Source: Stygiobacter electus
GTDB lineage: Bacteria > Bacteroidota > Ignavibacteria > Ignavibacteriales > Melioribacteraceae
NCBI GenBank assembly: GCA_029210465.1
Contig: JARGDL010000001.1
Coordinates: 62,001 to 126,000, forward strand
Length of the DNA: 64,000 bases
Direction: 5' to 3'
Shown here: piece after piece, positions 55,387-64,000 of the stretch
Layout: every line of letters begins with the position of its first letter
Numbering within the stretch: position 1 is the first letter of the stretch
Position numbers and translations under genes: made by a program
Notes under the pieces: model-generated
Told to the model about the DNA's origin: nothing
The model's input: the letters and a program-made list of their open reading frames with translations, nothing else
Database searches by the model: none

Positions 55387-57084
55387 ATGAAATTGAGTGT
55401 TGGGAAATATCAAAATGAACTTGAAATGTTATGCAGTTATTTTCATAATGAAAAAGTTGCAGAAAGAATTTGGCAAAAAGATTACACATTGTGGAGTGAC
55501 AAACCAGATGAAATTTCAAATCGGTTAGGTTGGTTAAATAGTCCGGCTTCTTCACTTAAATTGTTAAGTGAAATAAATGAATTTGTTTCATCAGTTCAGA
55601 AAGATGGATTTAAAAAAGCTCTTCTTTTGGGAATGGGCGGTTCAAGTCTTGCTCCAGAAGTTTTTCGTTTAACTTTTGGAGTAAAAGAAGACTATCTCGA
55701 TTTAGCAGTTCTTGATAGCACAGATCCAGCATCAGTTAAATATTTTGAAAATAATTTTCCTGTTGAAGAGACATTGTTTATCGTTTCAACAAAATCCGGT
55801 GGAACTGTCGAAACATTTTCTTTCATGAAATATTTTTATAATCAAACATTAAAAAAAGTCGGCAAAGAAAAAGTTGGAAATCATTTCGTTGCTATTACTG
55901 ATCCAAATAGTGGTTTAGAAACAACAGCTAAGGAACTTAACTTTAGAAAAATATTTTTGAACGATCCAAATATTGGCGGAAGATATTCTGCGCTTTCATT
56001 ATTTGGAATTGTTCCTGCCGCACTTATTGGTGTTGATGTTAAAAATATTTTGCAGCTTGCTGAAGCTTTTTCATTTACAACTAAATTAAATAACTGCAAT
56101 GATAATGTTTCAGCAAAATTAGGATTAATAATTGGACTTCTTGCTAAAAACAAAATTGATAAATTGACTTTCATAAACAGTAAAAAGCTTTCTTACTTTG
56201 GAGCTTGGGTTGAGCAATTGATAGCTGAAAGTACTGGTAAAATTGGTAAAGGTATTTTACCAGTAGTTGGTGAAGATATTCTTGAGCCAAAACAATATTC
56301 CAATGATCGTGTTTTTGTTCACTTTCATCTTAAAAATGAAAATGATCTTAATGAAAAAATTAATGCACTAACAAATGAAGGATTTCCTGTAATTGATATA
56401 TCGATTGATGACTATAATGAAATTGGTTCAGAGTTTTTCAAATGGGAATTTGCTACAATAGTTGCAAGTTGGGTAATAAAAATTCAACCTTTTGATCAAC
56501 CGAATGTAGAATCTGCAAAAGTTGTTGCAAGAAAAATGGTTCAAGAATATAAAGAAACAGGAAAGTTGAGTGAGTTACCAATTTCCTGTGAAGAGAACGG
56601 AATAAAAATTACAAGTAATTTTCAATCATCTTCTGTCAGAGATCAAATACAGAATTTCTTATCGCAACTTGAAAAACAAAATCAAGATATTCCACTTCCC
56701 TATGTTGCAATTCAAGCTTATGTTCAAATGAATAAAAATAATGAGGAGCTTTTACAAAAAATAAGAACTGCAATCCAACAGAAATATAAAATTGCAACGA
56801 CTTTAGGTTTTGGTCCAAGATTTTTGCATTCGACCGGACAATTACATAAAGGTGATGCCGGGAATGGTTTGTTCATTCAATTCATTTATGATCCAGAAAT
56901 TGATTTGCCAATTCCTGATGAAGCTGGCAATGATAAATCTTCTATTTCATTCGGTGTGTTAATTAAATCTCAAGCACTTGGTGATAGACAAGCACTTCTT
57001 GATAATAATAGAAAATTAATCACAATCAATCTTGGCAAAGATATTCAATCATCACTTGAAAAAATTTTTGATTGCGTGAAATAA
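55387..57084 (+). CDS. pgi: Glucose-6-phosphate isomerase (SIS-domain, tal-pgi type)
   Basis: 565 residues with two SIS domains. LLLGMGGSSLAPEVFRLTFG and IVSTKSGGTVETFSFMKYF bind the phosphate, and the later VGEDILEPKQYSNDRVFVH and LHSTGQLHKGDAGNGLFIQF carry catalytic residues. It resembles the PGI half of bifunctional transaldolase-PGI proteins, but no transaldolase part is attached here. It converts glucose-6-P and fructose-6-P. Transcribed with glmM, it connects central sugar phosphates to amino-sugar synthesis. Confidence 0.9.
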   Translation: MKLSVGKYQNELEMLCSYFHNEKVAERIWQKDYTLWSDKPDEISNRLGWLNSPASSLKLLSEINEFVSSVQKDGFKKALLLGMGGSSLAPEVFRLTFGVKEDYLDLAVLDSTDPASVKYFENNFPVEETLFIVSTKSGGTVETFSFMKYFYNQTLKKVGKEKVGNHFVAITDPNSGLETTAKELNFRKIFLNDPNIGGRYSALSLFGIVPAALIGVDVKNILQLAEAFSFTTKLNNCNDNVSAKLGLIIGLLAKNKIDKLTFINSKKLSYFGAWVEQLIAESTGKIGKGILPVVGEDILEPKQYSNDRVFVHFHLKNENDLNEKINALTNEGFPVIDISIDDYNEIGSEFFKWEFATIVASWVIKIQPFDQPNVESAKVVARKMVQEYKETGKLSELPISCEENGIKITSNFQSSSVRDQIQNFLSQLEKQNQDIPLPYVAIQAYVQMNKNNEELLQKIRTAIQQKYKIATTLGFGPRFLHSTGQLHKGDAGNGLFIQFIYDPEIDLPIPDEAGNDKSSISFGVLIKSQALGDRQALLDNNRKLITINLGKDIQSSLEKIFDCVK

Positions 57085-57176
57085 GATGAAATAGAACACT
57101 GACCATTATAATTCCAATATTGTCATAGTGAATTTTGCCGGAACAAGTTTGTTGAAGTATTATTATATTAACAAAA

Positions 57177-57205
57177 TGTCAGTATGTATCGGACGCAGAC
57201 TGACA
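57177..57205. other. Weak inverted repeat after pgi
   Basis: TGTCAGT (57177-57183) and ACTGACA (57199-57205), a 7-bp stem. It echoes the longer palindrome after groEL (core ATGTCAGTCT). No T-tract follows, so terminator function is doubtful. Confidence 0.4.
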
Positions 57206-57329
57206 AACAACTTTTCTGTAATCTCTCCTGCTCAAATCATTATAAGAGAGCCTTAATTGTTCATATTAAGATTATATATTAATAATCACCGCAAAATTCT
57301 TATCTATCGCTTCATTCTAGAAACGACTA

Positions 57330-59393
57330 TTAGATGGGAACGCACTTAATTAACAAAAATTTATTAAATCTTACATATAAGTTAGCATTAGGACCTTTAA
57401 TAGTACCTAAATCAATATTATTAACATAGTCAATTACTCTGTAAACCTTATTATCAAGACCTCTTAATTCGACACTGCCATTAAATTCTTGCGCATAAAA
57501 AGCATAGTACATCTTTTTATTTTTTTGGATAGCATGTGTCTCTGGTTTATCGAAACCAATATCATATAGTTCTCCTAAATAGGTTCCCATTGATAACTTA
57601 TTTTTTTTATAAATTTTAATCCACTTTTTCCATTCTAATTCTTTCTCTTTTGTAAGATCATATCTTTCTTTTAAATTCTTTTCACGTTCACTAACAGGTA
57701 AAGTAAATTTAGACCCCATTATAGCTCCTATACCAATTACAGATGCCCAATCATTGCCATTATCACTCAACTCAATATGGTCACCAAAATAGGATGCATT
57801 AGCGCCCATTAAAGCTTTAAAGGTTTTACCTTTTAATCTTATCTGCCAGGAAGACAGTGGATCCGATGCAACTGTCTGATTAATAAAAGGTAAGTTATAA
57901 AAACAAAAATTCGTTCCGCACGGACAAAGTTCAATCACGACATCTTTCTTAATGGAACTAGCCGTTTTATAAAGTGTTTCCCAGAATTTCGATAGATTTT
58001 CAATAGATTTTTCGGGATAATCATGATTATGAACAGGATTATAACAAGCTGGCACTGCATTAAGATGTTGTCCATCTATTTTTAACCCGTCAAATCCCCA
58101 ATATTTAAGAAACTTTATAATTAATGACTTTGAATAATCTATAGTTTTTTCATAATCAGGACATAAATAATAACTATCCCACCATGTGATATTTCTTTTA
58201 GAACTATCTTGATTTAATAAAAGCATATCTGGATGTGTATTAAGTATTTCCGAACTAGGATGTGCTGCTAAAGGCGCCCACCATAATTTAGCTTTTAAGC
58301 CTTTTGAATGAATTTTGTCAACTAAGGCTTTCATATCTTCATCACTTCTGGGGAATTTTATATGATTTGGTTTCCAATCGCCAATATTATTTTGCCAACC
58401 ATCATCTATTACAACCCATTCAAAACCTACTTCTTTTACTTTAGGTATAGAATTTAAAATTTCATCAACTGTAAAATCTCTACCATACCCCCATCCACAC
58501 CACTGAGGCTTATATGATACTATAGGAGATGTTTTAATCACTAAACCTTTTTTTTCCATTATCTTTTTATAATTTTTAAGAGTAGTAAAATAATCACCTT
58601 TATGAATGCTAACAAAAGTTTCAAACGTCTCTAATGTTTCACCATGTTTTAAGGTTATTTGTTTATCAAATTCAATATTTAAATTGACACCATTTTTTTC
58701 ATCATCCATTGAGACAGGCATATTAATCAATTTTGGCTTAGTTTCAACTATTCCCACAGCTAGACCAATATCTTTTCTCCATACATCTACTATTGGTGTT
58801 CCTCCACCATAATCACTAGCATTCATTCCCATGTAATTTTTCTGATAAAATCCAGAATTTAAAGGTTGTATCCAATCTCTTCTGTCTTCATATGTCGCTC
58901 CTTGAAATGACCAGAAGATTGGGGAATTCCCTTTAACAGAGTTAAATTTATATGAATGATTTACCCATTTGTTAACAATAAGAATTTTTGAACTAAAATT
59001 TGTATACTTTACCTTAAAGAAGGCTAATGATGGTAAATTTTTATACACACTGATGATAATTTGCTTTTGAACGCTATCACTGGTCATTCCTTCAATTATA
59101 TATTCTTTCCCACTGCCAAGTGATGTTTTTATATTGTGTTCTTGAAGGTTTTCAAAAATAAATTGAGTAATCCTTTTCCCACTAATTTCAATATATTCAG
59201 AACAACTGAAATCACTCAATATTTTTTCATTATTATCTAATTTCGCTATTATTTGACTATACAATGAATCATTAAATATAATTTGTAATTTTTCACTTAT
59301 AATTCTAACTTTTGAATCATCATACTGAGCAGAAAATAATATTGAAAAATTAAAAAAAAGAATAAAGGGAAAGATAAATGCTCTTGACTTCAT
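57330..59393 (-). CDS. Secreted alpha-galactosidase-like glycoside hydrolase (GH36 / clan GH-D)
   Basis: 687 residues with a signal peptide (1-22). An N-terminal beta-sandwich precedes a TIM barrel: WVVIDDGW (327-333), WWAPLAAHP (371-379), the nucleophile D440 in FDGLKIDGQH and the acid/base D511 in VASDPLSSWQIR. This pattern is typical of clan GH-D (GH27/31/36), closest to GH36 melibiases. It would release alpha-galactose or alpha-N-acetylgalactosamine. It is the third gene of an operon with an unknown TIM-barrel protein and a spherulin-4-like T9SS protein, suggesting joint breakdown of an external polysaccharide. Confidence 0.82.
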   Translation of the reverse strand: MKSRAFIFPFILFFNFSILFSAQYDDSKVRIISEKLQIIFNDSLYSQIIAKLDNNEKILSDFSCSEYIEISGKRITQFIFENLQEHNIKTSLGSGKEYIIEGMTSDSVQKQIIISVYKNLPSLAFFKVKYTNFSSKILIVNKWVNHSYKFNSVKGNSPIFWSFQGATYEDRRDWIQPLNSGFYQKNYMGMNASDYGGGTPIVDVWRKDIGLAVGIVETKPKLINMPVSMDDEKNGVNLNIEFDKQITLKHGETLETFETFVSIHKGDYFTTLKNYKKIMEKKGLVIKTSPIVSYKPQWCGWGYGRDFTVDEILNSIPKVKEVGFEWVVIDDGWQNNIGDWKPNHIKFPRSDEDMKALVDKIHSKGLKAKLWWAPLAAHPSSEILNTHPDMLLLNQDSSKRNITWWDSYYLCPDYEKTIDYSKSLIIKFLKYWGFDGLKIDGQHLNAVPACYNPVHNHDYPEKSIENLSKFWETLYKTASSIKKDVVIELCPCGTNFCFYNLPFINQTVASDPLSSWQIRLKGKTFKALMGANASYFGDHIELSDNGNDWASVIGIGAIMGSKFTLPVSEREKNLKERYDLTKEKELEWKKWIKIYKKNKLSMGTYLGELYDIGFDKPETHAIQKNKKMYYAFYAQEFNGSVELRGLDNKVYRVIDYVNNIDLGTIKGPNANLYVRFNKFLLIKCVPI

Positions 59394-59465
59394 TCTAGAC
59401 CTCTTATTTGTGTAATCTCTTAATTATGTTAATGATTCCCTTATTAAAAACAATAAATATTCATA

Positions 59466-61544
59466 TTAATGCGGATTAATTAATTTTAATACTTGAACAT
59501 TCTCAGATAAAATTTTAGTTGTTAAAATTAGTTTCTCATCACTATATAAAAATTGGATATTCTCTCCTGAAATAAGGTCTAAGATTTTTATTATATTATT
59601 TAATTTCAATCTATTCGCCTCTATTATGATAATAACTTTTTCATCTTTTGAACTAATGTTATAAATTGTAAAATAAAGTCCATTTTGTGGACTATTGCCA
59701 AAACGTTCAATATTTATATTTTTAGTTTGTGTTGAAGCATAAGTTTTTGGTTGCCAACCAGCCGCACTGATCGTTTGAATGAGTGGAATGTACTTTTTAA
59801 AGAATTTCCTCCCAATATTATATTTTGTAGAATCTTCCCAATAAGGATTGTTAGATGAATTTGTGCTAAAAAAGGAAGGGAAAAACCCATAAGCTAACAT
59901 TTTAGAAAAATATTTTTCATATCCAATATATGGCGGTTTGGTGAAAGTTGTATCTTCAAGCCCTTCATTTAATAAAAGTACAACTGGTTTTTGAAAAGAT
60001 ATTGAGCGAAAAAATTGAAGTCTTTTTTTATTAGTATCTGATTTAATATACCAATTAATTTCTGTTCCAAATAAATCTAAAATCCCTGCAGAAAATGGCA
60101 TCCATCCATAGCCATTGCCCATTGTCAATTTACCCTGTACGTGCATTTCTTCCGAAATACATTTCATCATTTCATATTGTGAAGAATAATTCAAAATAGA
60201 TGGCTTGGGTTGTCCCAAAGAAGTAGAAAATGTTAAAGGATAACTTGCTGTTCTAAAATGATCTCGATTGTAATTTAGATCATAATGCCAATTCCATTCC
60301 ATTGAGTCAAAATAAATACCATCAACATTCAATTGTAACGCTGGATTAATTTCTTCGTCCCTTATGTTTCTATAACGTTTGGAATTGATGAGTAATGGGC
60401 TAGCATTGGTAGTTATGCTGACGGCGTAACCAGTATTAAACCATGGAGTTTTTAATCTCCGTGCTTGCCAAAATCCATTTTTATCAAATATTACGCTAGT
60501 TTTCAATTCCTCATAAATTTGTTTAGATAATATTCTTTGATTTACAATACCTTTTTCATATAGCGAATCTGTTTTTTTAATTGGGATCTGAATATCCCAA
60601 GGCTCGGTATATTGAAAACTATACACACCCGCTGATTTATCTGCTTGGATCGTTGGCTTGTTATAAAAGTTTTTATCTTTTGAATTCCAATTTGTCTCAT
60701 GAAAAGCAAATCCAAAGTCTTCATAATTTCTTATGGTGTGTAATGGTGTAAAAGGTAACCAGATTCCCTCTTTAATAACTCGTTTTTTAAAATATTCTGT
60801 GTTGATTTTGTAATATTTTTCTAATGCAGCTCTAAAGTGCCATTCTGGATCATGTTCAAAAAGTTGTATTTTAAAAAAACTCCGATTAGGGAATCTTTCA
60901 GTTTCTTTCACTATAGAAACATCAAATTCTGCAATCATCCCGAGAGAAGGATTATAATATAATCGGTAAACAATCGGCAAACCTAAATCTATTCCCCAAC
61001 CAAAACCAATTGATGGTGTTGATACTGATGCAATAGGATAGAATGAAGTAAATCCCACTCCAATTTTGTCTCCATATCCTCCATTACTTCTTTCCGAAAT
61101 ATTAAATGCACCATCTGGCGAAATAACTGTTGTGGCTTCTACTAAATTCGCATAAGTTTTATTTGGTTCAACCAATATAGTACTATCCAAATCATGGTCC
61201 CAATATACACTGTCTTGTTGAGTAAAAGGGAAAATTATTTTAATTGTAAAACAAATGTCTTCTTTAAGTTTATTATAAATAATCCCATTTAATTCAGTAT
61301 AATCAGAATAATTAATGAAATCCAGTTCTAAATTTAATTTATCATCTGAGTAGTTCTGAATCACTCCACGTTTAGAATATATTAGACTTTCATATTTTGA
61401 TAATACATTATCTATATTCTTCGCCGGTGGATAATATTTTACAGCAACTTTTGTGTTTGAAATTATTTTTTGCCAATGTAAATTCTGTGAATAGAAATCT
61501 GTACTAATTAAAATAATTAGAAATAATGTTAAAAATTTTTTCAT
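59466..61544 (-). CDS. Secreted protein, probable TIM-barrel glycoside hydrolase of unknown family
   Basis: 692 residues with a signal peptide (1-19). The N-terminal half is beta-sandwich-like. The second half has barrel-type features: VDGIYFDSMEWNWHYDLNY places two acidic residues on one strand, and EMHVQGKLTMGNGYGW, LDLFGTEINWYI and VVLLLNEGLED look like further barrel strands. I cannot name the family with confidence; similarity in style to GH101/GH129-type or DUF6259 proteins is only a guess. There is no T9SS tail. It lies 10 bp after the spherulin-4-like gene and 72 bp before the GH36-like gene. Confidence 0.65.
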   Translation of the reverse strand: MKKFLTLFLIILISTDFYSQNLHWQKIISNTKVAVKYYPPAKNIDNVLSKYESLIYSKRGVIQNYSDDKLNLELDFINYSDYTELNGIIYNKLKEDICFTIKIIFPFTQQDSVYWDHDLDSTILVEPNKTYANLVEATTVISPDGAFNISERSNGGYGDKIGVGFTSFYPIASVSTPSIGFGWGIDLGLPIVYRLYYNPSLGMIAEFDVSIVKETERFPNRSFFKIQLFEHDPEWHFRAALEKYYKINTEYFKKRVIKEGIWLPFTPLHTIRNYEDFGFAFHETNWNSKDKNFYNKPTIQADKSAGVYSFQYTEPWDIQIPIKKTDSLYEKGIVNQRILSKQIYEELKTSVIFDKNGFWQARRLKTPWFNTGYAVSITTNASPLLINSKRYRNIRDEEINPALQLNVDGIYFDSMEWNWHYDLNYNRDHFRTASYPLTFSTSLGQPKPSILNYSSQYEMMKCISEEMHVQGKLTMGNGYGWMPFSAGILDLFGTEINWYIKSDTNKKRLQFFRSISFQKPVVLLLNEGLEDTTFTKPPYIGYEKYFSKMLAYGFFPSFFSTNSSNNPYWEDSTKYNIGRKFFKKYIPLIQTISAAGWQPKTYASTQTKNINIERFGNSPQNGLYFTIYNISSKDEKVIIIIEANRLKLNNIIKILDLISGENIQFLYSDEKLILTTKILSENVQVLKLINPH

Positions 61545-61554
61545 TTGATATTTT

Positions 61555-63720
61555 TTATTTAATCAATAACATCTTTTTAGAGCTAATATAATCTCCTGTT
61601 TTTAATTGATAGAAATATACACCAGAAGGTAAATCCTGAGCATTGAATGTTATTTGATAAGTACCACTATTTTGATATTCGTTGATTAATTCTGCTACTT
61701 CTTTCCCTATTATATTATATACTCTCAAGTTAACTATCCCTGACTTTGGTATCGAGTAACTAATCTGTGTTGTTGGATTAAATGGATTCGGATAGTTTTG
61801 ATTTAGTTGAAATCCTGAGGGTAATTGTACTTCATCCACTTTTGTTAGTAACTTAGATATTGTATAATAAGAAGTATGATAGTTCTCAGGAGCTGTAGCT
61901 ATTAATGTATATGGAGAAACAGCTTGATTGATTTGAATAAAAAATTTAACATTTATAAATGAATTATTGCTTAATGTATTTAAAGGAATACTTATCTCAG
62001 TTCGTCCTAAACTATCAGCTTTTTGCATCCCACTAAAACCTGCCCATGACCAATTTGTTCCTCCAGTACCAGTATACTTAAAAAAGTTATTATTTTCAAG
62101 CATAAAATCAGCACCAATTGATGCGCTATCTTTATAAACAAATCCTGTTTTACTTGAAGGTGAATCATTATCGATATCAATAAAAATATGATAGAAATAC
62201 TTTTGATAATCAAACTTTGCTGATAATTGTAAGCTTAAATATAAATTACTTGAGTCTACAATAGCAAAAATCTTTTTAATATTAGCAGATGGGTCTGAAT
62301 ATGAACTTGGTGCTAACCCTTGAGATACATTAATGGGAATAATTTTTTGCCAATCGCTAAAATGCCCATCAATTTTTATTTTTGAATTTGTATTATTCAT
62401 TGGTATGAAAATACCACTAACAATATAATTGCAAAAATTTTCAAAGTAAAATGGTAAAGTATCCCATGGATTATCGCCGGTATCATCAGTACAATAAATC
62501 CATCCAATATTTAAATTCTTAGCCTTATCAATACGTGATGCATATTGATTTTCTAAAGTATTAAAAGGAAGAACATAGAAATTATCCTTAGAATATTTTT
62601 TTTGCCAACTTGCTGGAAGCCAATTGTCAAAACCTGAATTACCTTCAAAAACACATATAACATCTGCTATTCTTTGACCGTTGTAAAATAAATAGCTTTC
62701 AATCGTATTTTGTCCGGGATTAGTTACAACTAAGGATTTTGGATTTTTTTGTTTTATATAATTATAAATTTCCATATAGTAAGATTCTTTCCCAGATGTA
62801 ATTGGTTGTTCATCAAGAAATATACCATCAATCGAAGAATAAAATTGATACCATTTATCAATATCATTTTTAACTTGAGCAATTGCTCTGTTCCCATACT
62901 GTGTATAAACGTAGCCAATAATTTTACCTTGATTACTATGCATGTTATTTAGAATAGTTAAAAATCTATTTTCTATCAAATTACCGGGACCATTCGAAAT
63001 GTTTGCAATAGCATAAAGTTGCCCTGGCATTTTACTCGACTGAGCTATTAAACGAGCCCAATAATCATCGTATAAGCCAAAATATGCAGGGACTAGAACT
63101 TTTAGACTACTTTGGACCTGTTGAAGCGGTGCATCACTACGTGTTGAACCATATTCTGGCATTCCATCACTTCCAGGCTCTGCTCTCCATTGAATCCATA
63201 TTGAACTACTCGAATTAACTCCTAAATCGGAAAAAGAAACTGCCGATTCACATGAACTACCATTCCATGCAGTTGAAATTGCTTTGCTATTACCGAGTGT
63301 ACCTCCCCAACCCCAACTATCATCACTATTACTACTACCCATAAAAACTTGTAGATATTGTTGTGAATTAAATATTACAATTCTATAATCTGCACCCATT
63401 GTCCACCATCCATTAGTTAAACCAGTGCTTGTACTCCTATCCGTATCAAAGTATATAATATAATTATCAGTCCAATCGACTGGTTGAAATGTACCTTGGA
63501 CATCAGTTTTTAAGTAAAGTGTTGTAGCATCTACTGTATAATAGCCAGCAATTAAATCCCTATTGCCTCCACCGTTATCACTATTGGAATCCGTTACATA
63601 AGAAGATATATTATTCCAATCGCTAAAATTCCCATCGATTGTTATTTGGGAATAAATTATGGAATTTAAAAATATTTGTGTTAAAATTATTAAAATTACA
63701 GAAGATAAAATATTTTTCAT
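61555..63720 (-). CDS. T9SS-secreted spherulation-specific family 4-like protein with two beta-sandwich domains
   Basis: 721 residues. After the signal peptide (1-24) an ITIDGNFSDW beta-sandwich (about 27-200, sugar-binding-like) leads to a spherulin-4/GH114-135-like barrel (about 208-445: VLVPAYFGLYDDYW, GYVYTQYGNR, DGIFLDEQP, GWIYCTDDTGDNPW). A second sandwich starting KIDGHFSDW (about 447-615) follows, and the C-terminus is a T9SS type A sorting domain (QNYPNPFNPTTQISYSIP to KKMLLIK). Family members (Sph3, polygalactosaminidases) cut alpha-1,4-galactosamine polymers. It is the first gene of the glycosidase operon. Confidence 0.8.
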   Translation of the reverse strand: MKNILSSVILIILTQIFLNSIIYSQITIDGNFSDWNNISSYVTDSNSDNGGGNRDLIAGYYTVDATTLYLKTDVQGTFQPVDWTDNYIIYFDTDRSTSTGLTNGWWTMGADYRIVIFNSQQYLQVFMGSSNSDDSWGWGGTLGNSKAISTAWNGSSCESAVSFSDLGVNSSSSIWIQWRAEPGSDGMPEYGSTRSDAPLQQVQSSLKVLVPAYFGLYDDYWARLIAQSSKMPGQLYAIANISNGPGNLIENRFLTILNNMHSNQGKIIGYVYTQYGNRAIAQVKNDIDKWYQFYSSIDGIFLDEQPITSGKESYYMEIYNYIKQKNPKSLVVTNPGQNTIESYLFYNGQRIADVICVFEGNSGFDNWLPASWQKKYSKDNFYVLPFNTLENQYASRIDKAKNLNIGWIYCTDDTGDNPWDTLPFYFENFCNYIVSGIFIPMNNTNSKIKIDGHFSDWQKIIPINVSQGLAPSSYSDPSANIKKIFAIVDSSNLYLSLQLSAKFDYQKYFYHIFIDIDNDSPSSKTGFVYKDSASIGADFMLENNNFFKYTGTGGTNWSWAGFSGMQKADSLGRTEISIPLNTLSNNSFINVKFFIQINQAVSPYTLIATAPENYHTSYYTISKLLTKVDEVQLPSGFQLNQNYPNPFNPTTQISYSIPKSGIVNLRVYNIIGKEVAELINEYQNSGTYQITFNAQDLPSGVYFYQLKTGDYISSKKMLLIK
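61568..61735 (-). repeat. 168-bp perfect repeat, copy 1 (T9SS sorting domain)
   Basis: Identical base for base to 63833-64000. It starts one codon inside the stop end of the gene and covers the last ~55 codons of the sorting domain. Confidence 0.97.
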
Positions 63721-63759
63721 ATTAATCTCTTTTAAGATTTGTATGATTTGATAATTTAA

Positions 63760-63803
63760 AATACAAGTTAGCCAATAAATAATTTTACTCGCTAACTTGT
63801 ATT
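63760..63803 (-). terminator. Terminator after the T9SS protein gene at the window edge
   Basis: AATACAAGTTAGC (63760-63772) and GCTAACTTGTATT (63791-63803), a perfect 13-bp stem. On the minus strand it is followed by TTTTAAATT. It separates the edge gene from the glycosidase operon. Confidence 0.75.
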
Positions 63804-63819
63804 ATTTTTACTATTTAAT

Positions 63820-64000
63820 TTATTTAATTAGCAACATCTTTTTAGAGCTAATATAATCTCCTGTTTTTAATTGATAGAAATATACACCAGAAGGTAAATC
63901 CTGAGCATTGAATGTTATTTGATAAGTACCACTATTTTGATATTCGTTGATTAATTCTGCTACTTCTTTCCCTATTATATTATATACTCTCAAGTTAACT
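63820..64000 (-). CDS. T9SS sorting domain, C-terminal end of a secreted protein (cut by window edge)
   Basis: The minus strand has an open frame from the window edge to the stop at 63820 that encodes about 59 residues ending in KKMLLIK, the tail of a T9SS type A sorting domain (PSGVYFYQLKTGDYISSKK). The DNA is identical to the same part of the neighbouring gene (168 bp, no differences). The rest of the protein lies beyond the window, so nothing can be said of its function other than secretion by T9SS. Confidence 0.88.
   Translation of the reverse strand, partial: VNLRVYNIIGKEVAELINEYQNSGTYQITFNAQDLPSGVYFYQLKTGDYISSKKMLLIK
63833..64000 (-). repeat. 168-bp perfect repeat, copy 2 (T9SS sorting domain)
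   Basis: Partner of 61568-61735. The identity runs to the window edge, so its true length is at least 168 bp. Confidence 0.97.

Overview
The window is one contiguous piece of a low-GC (roughly 30%), gene-dense bacterial chromosome. Several proteins at the right end carry, or end in, the C-terminal type IX secretion (T9SS) sorting domain with the YPNPFNPTT hallmark. That domain, the extreme A/T bias, the housekeeping set, TTG/GTG starts at several genes and TTGACA-type promoters with TAnnTT -10 boxes point to the Bacteroidota/Chlorobi/Ignavibacteria group. Class Ignavibacteria is my best guess; this is inference, not a phylogeny. I see no phage, insertion sequence, CRISPR array or rRNA, only one tRNA.

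Layout. 1-10.6 kb (- strand): a nearly gapless run of birA, cysteine desulfurase, methionine gamma-lyase, pgeF/yfiH, a DMT transporter, folB, folK, a deoxynucleoside kinase, a small membrane protein, a GT9 glycosyltransferase, ppx and a truncated M1 peptidase. 10.7-13.7 kb (+): chaperone operon hsp20-dnaK-hsp20 with a terminator, then tRNA-Ser(CGA). 14-18.7 kb (-): cytochrome c, an unknown protein, glycogen phosphorylase. 19-24.1 kb (+): plsY-htrA-purB, then groES-groEL under a textbook CIRCE/HrcA operator. 24.2-31.6 kb (-): UDP-glucuronate decarboxylase, a Wzc-type tyrosine kinase, an SLBB export protein, ftsX, two paralogous lipoproteins (one with an AUU start), a methyltransferase, recR, ybaB. 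31.7-39.5 kb (+): psd-pssA-purS-purQ-tatA-gatA-GT9, then sucD with a histone-like lysine tail, ndk and a lipoprotein. 39.6-51.3 kb (-): a 2-oxoacid metabolism block made of a four-subunit ferredoxin oxidoreductase, lipA, E2, fused E1, lipB and lpd, then a DMT transporter and nth. 51.3-57.1 kb (+): metY-metX-glmM-pgi. 57.3-64 kb (-): a secreted glycoside hydrolase cluster (GH36-like, unknown TIM barrel, spherulin-4-like T9SS protein, and the tail of another T9SS protein).

The most striking element is upstream of metY (51301-51483). A TTGACA promoter drives a 26-codon leader ORF with the run MMWMM, followed by an intrinsic terminator. Four short segments can pair 1:2, 2:3 and 3:4, all with perfect 7-10 bp matches, exactly as in the classical trp/his attenuators. 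This predicts that methionine biosynthesis is controlled by ribosome stalling on methionine codons (charged elongator tRNA-Met) rather than by a SAM riboswitch.

Other points of interest are the Lys-rich tail on SucD, the AUU-initiated lipoprotein, a strong terminator-shaped hairpin in the leader of the ferredoxin oxidoreductase operon, a 168-bp perfect duplication of a T9SS sorting domain, and the unusual glycosidase set, which may act on alpha-galactosaminide-type polymers.
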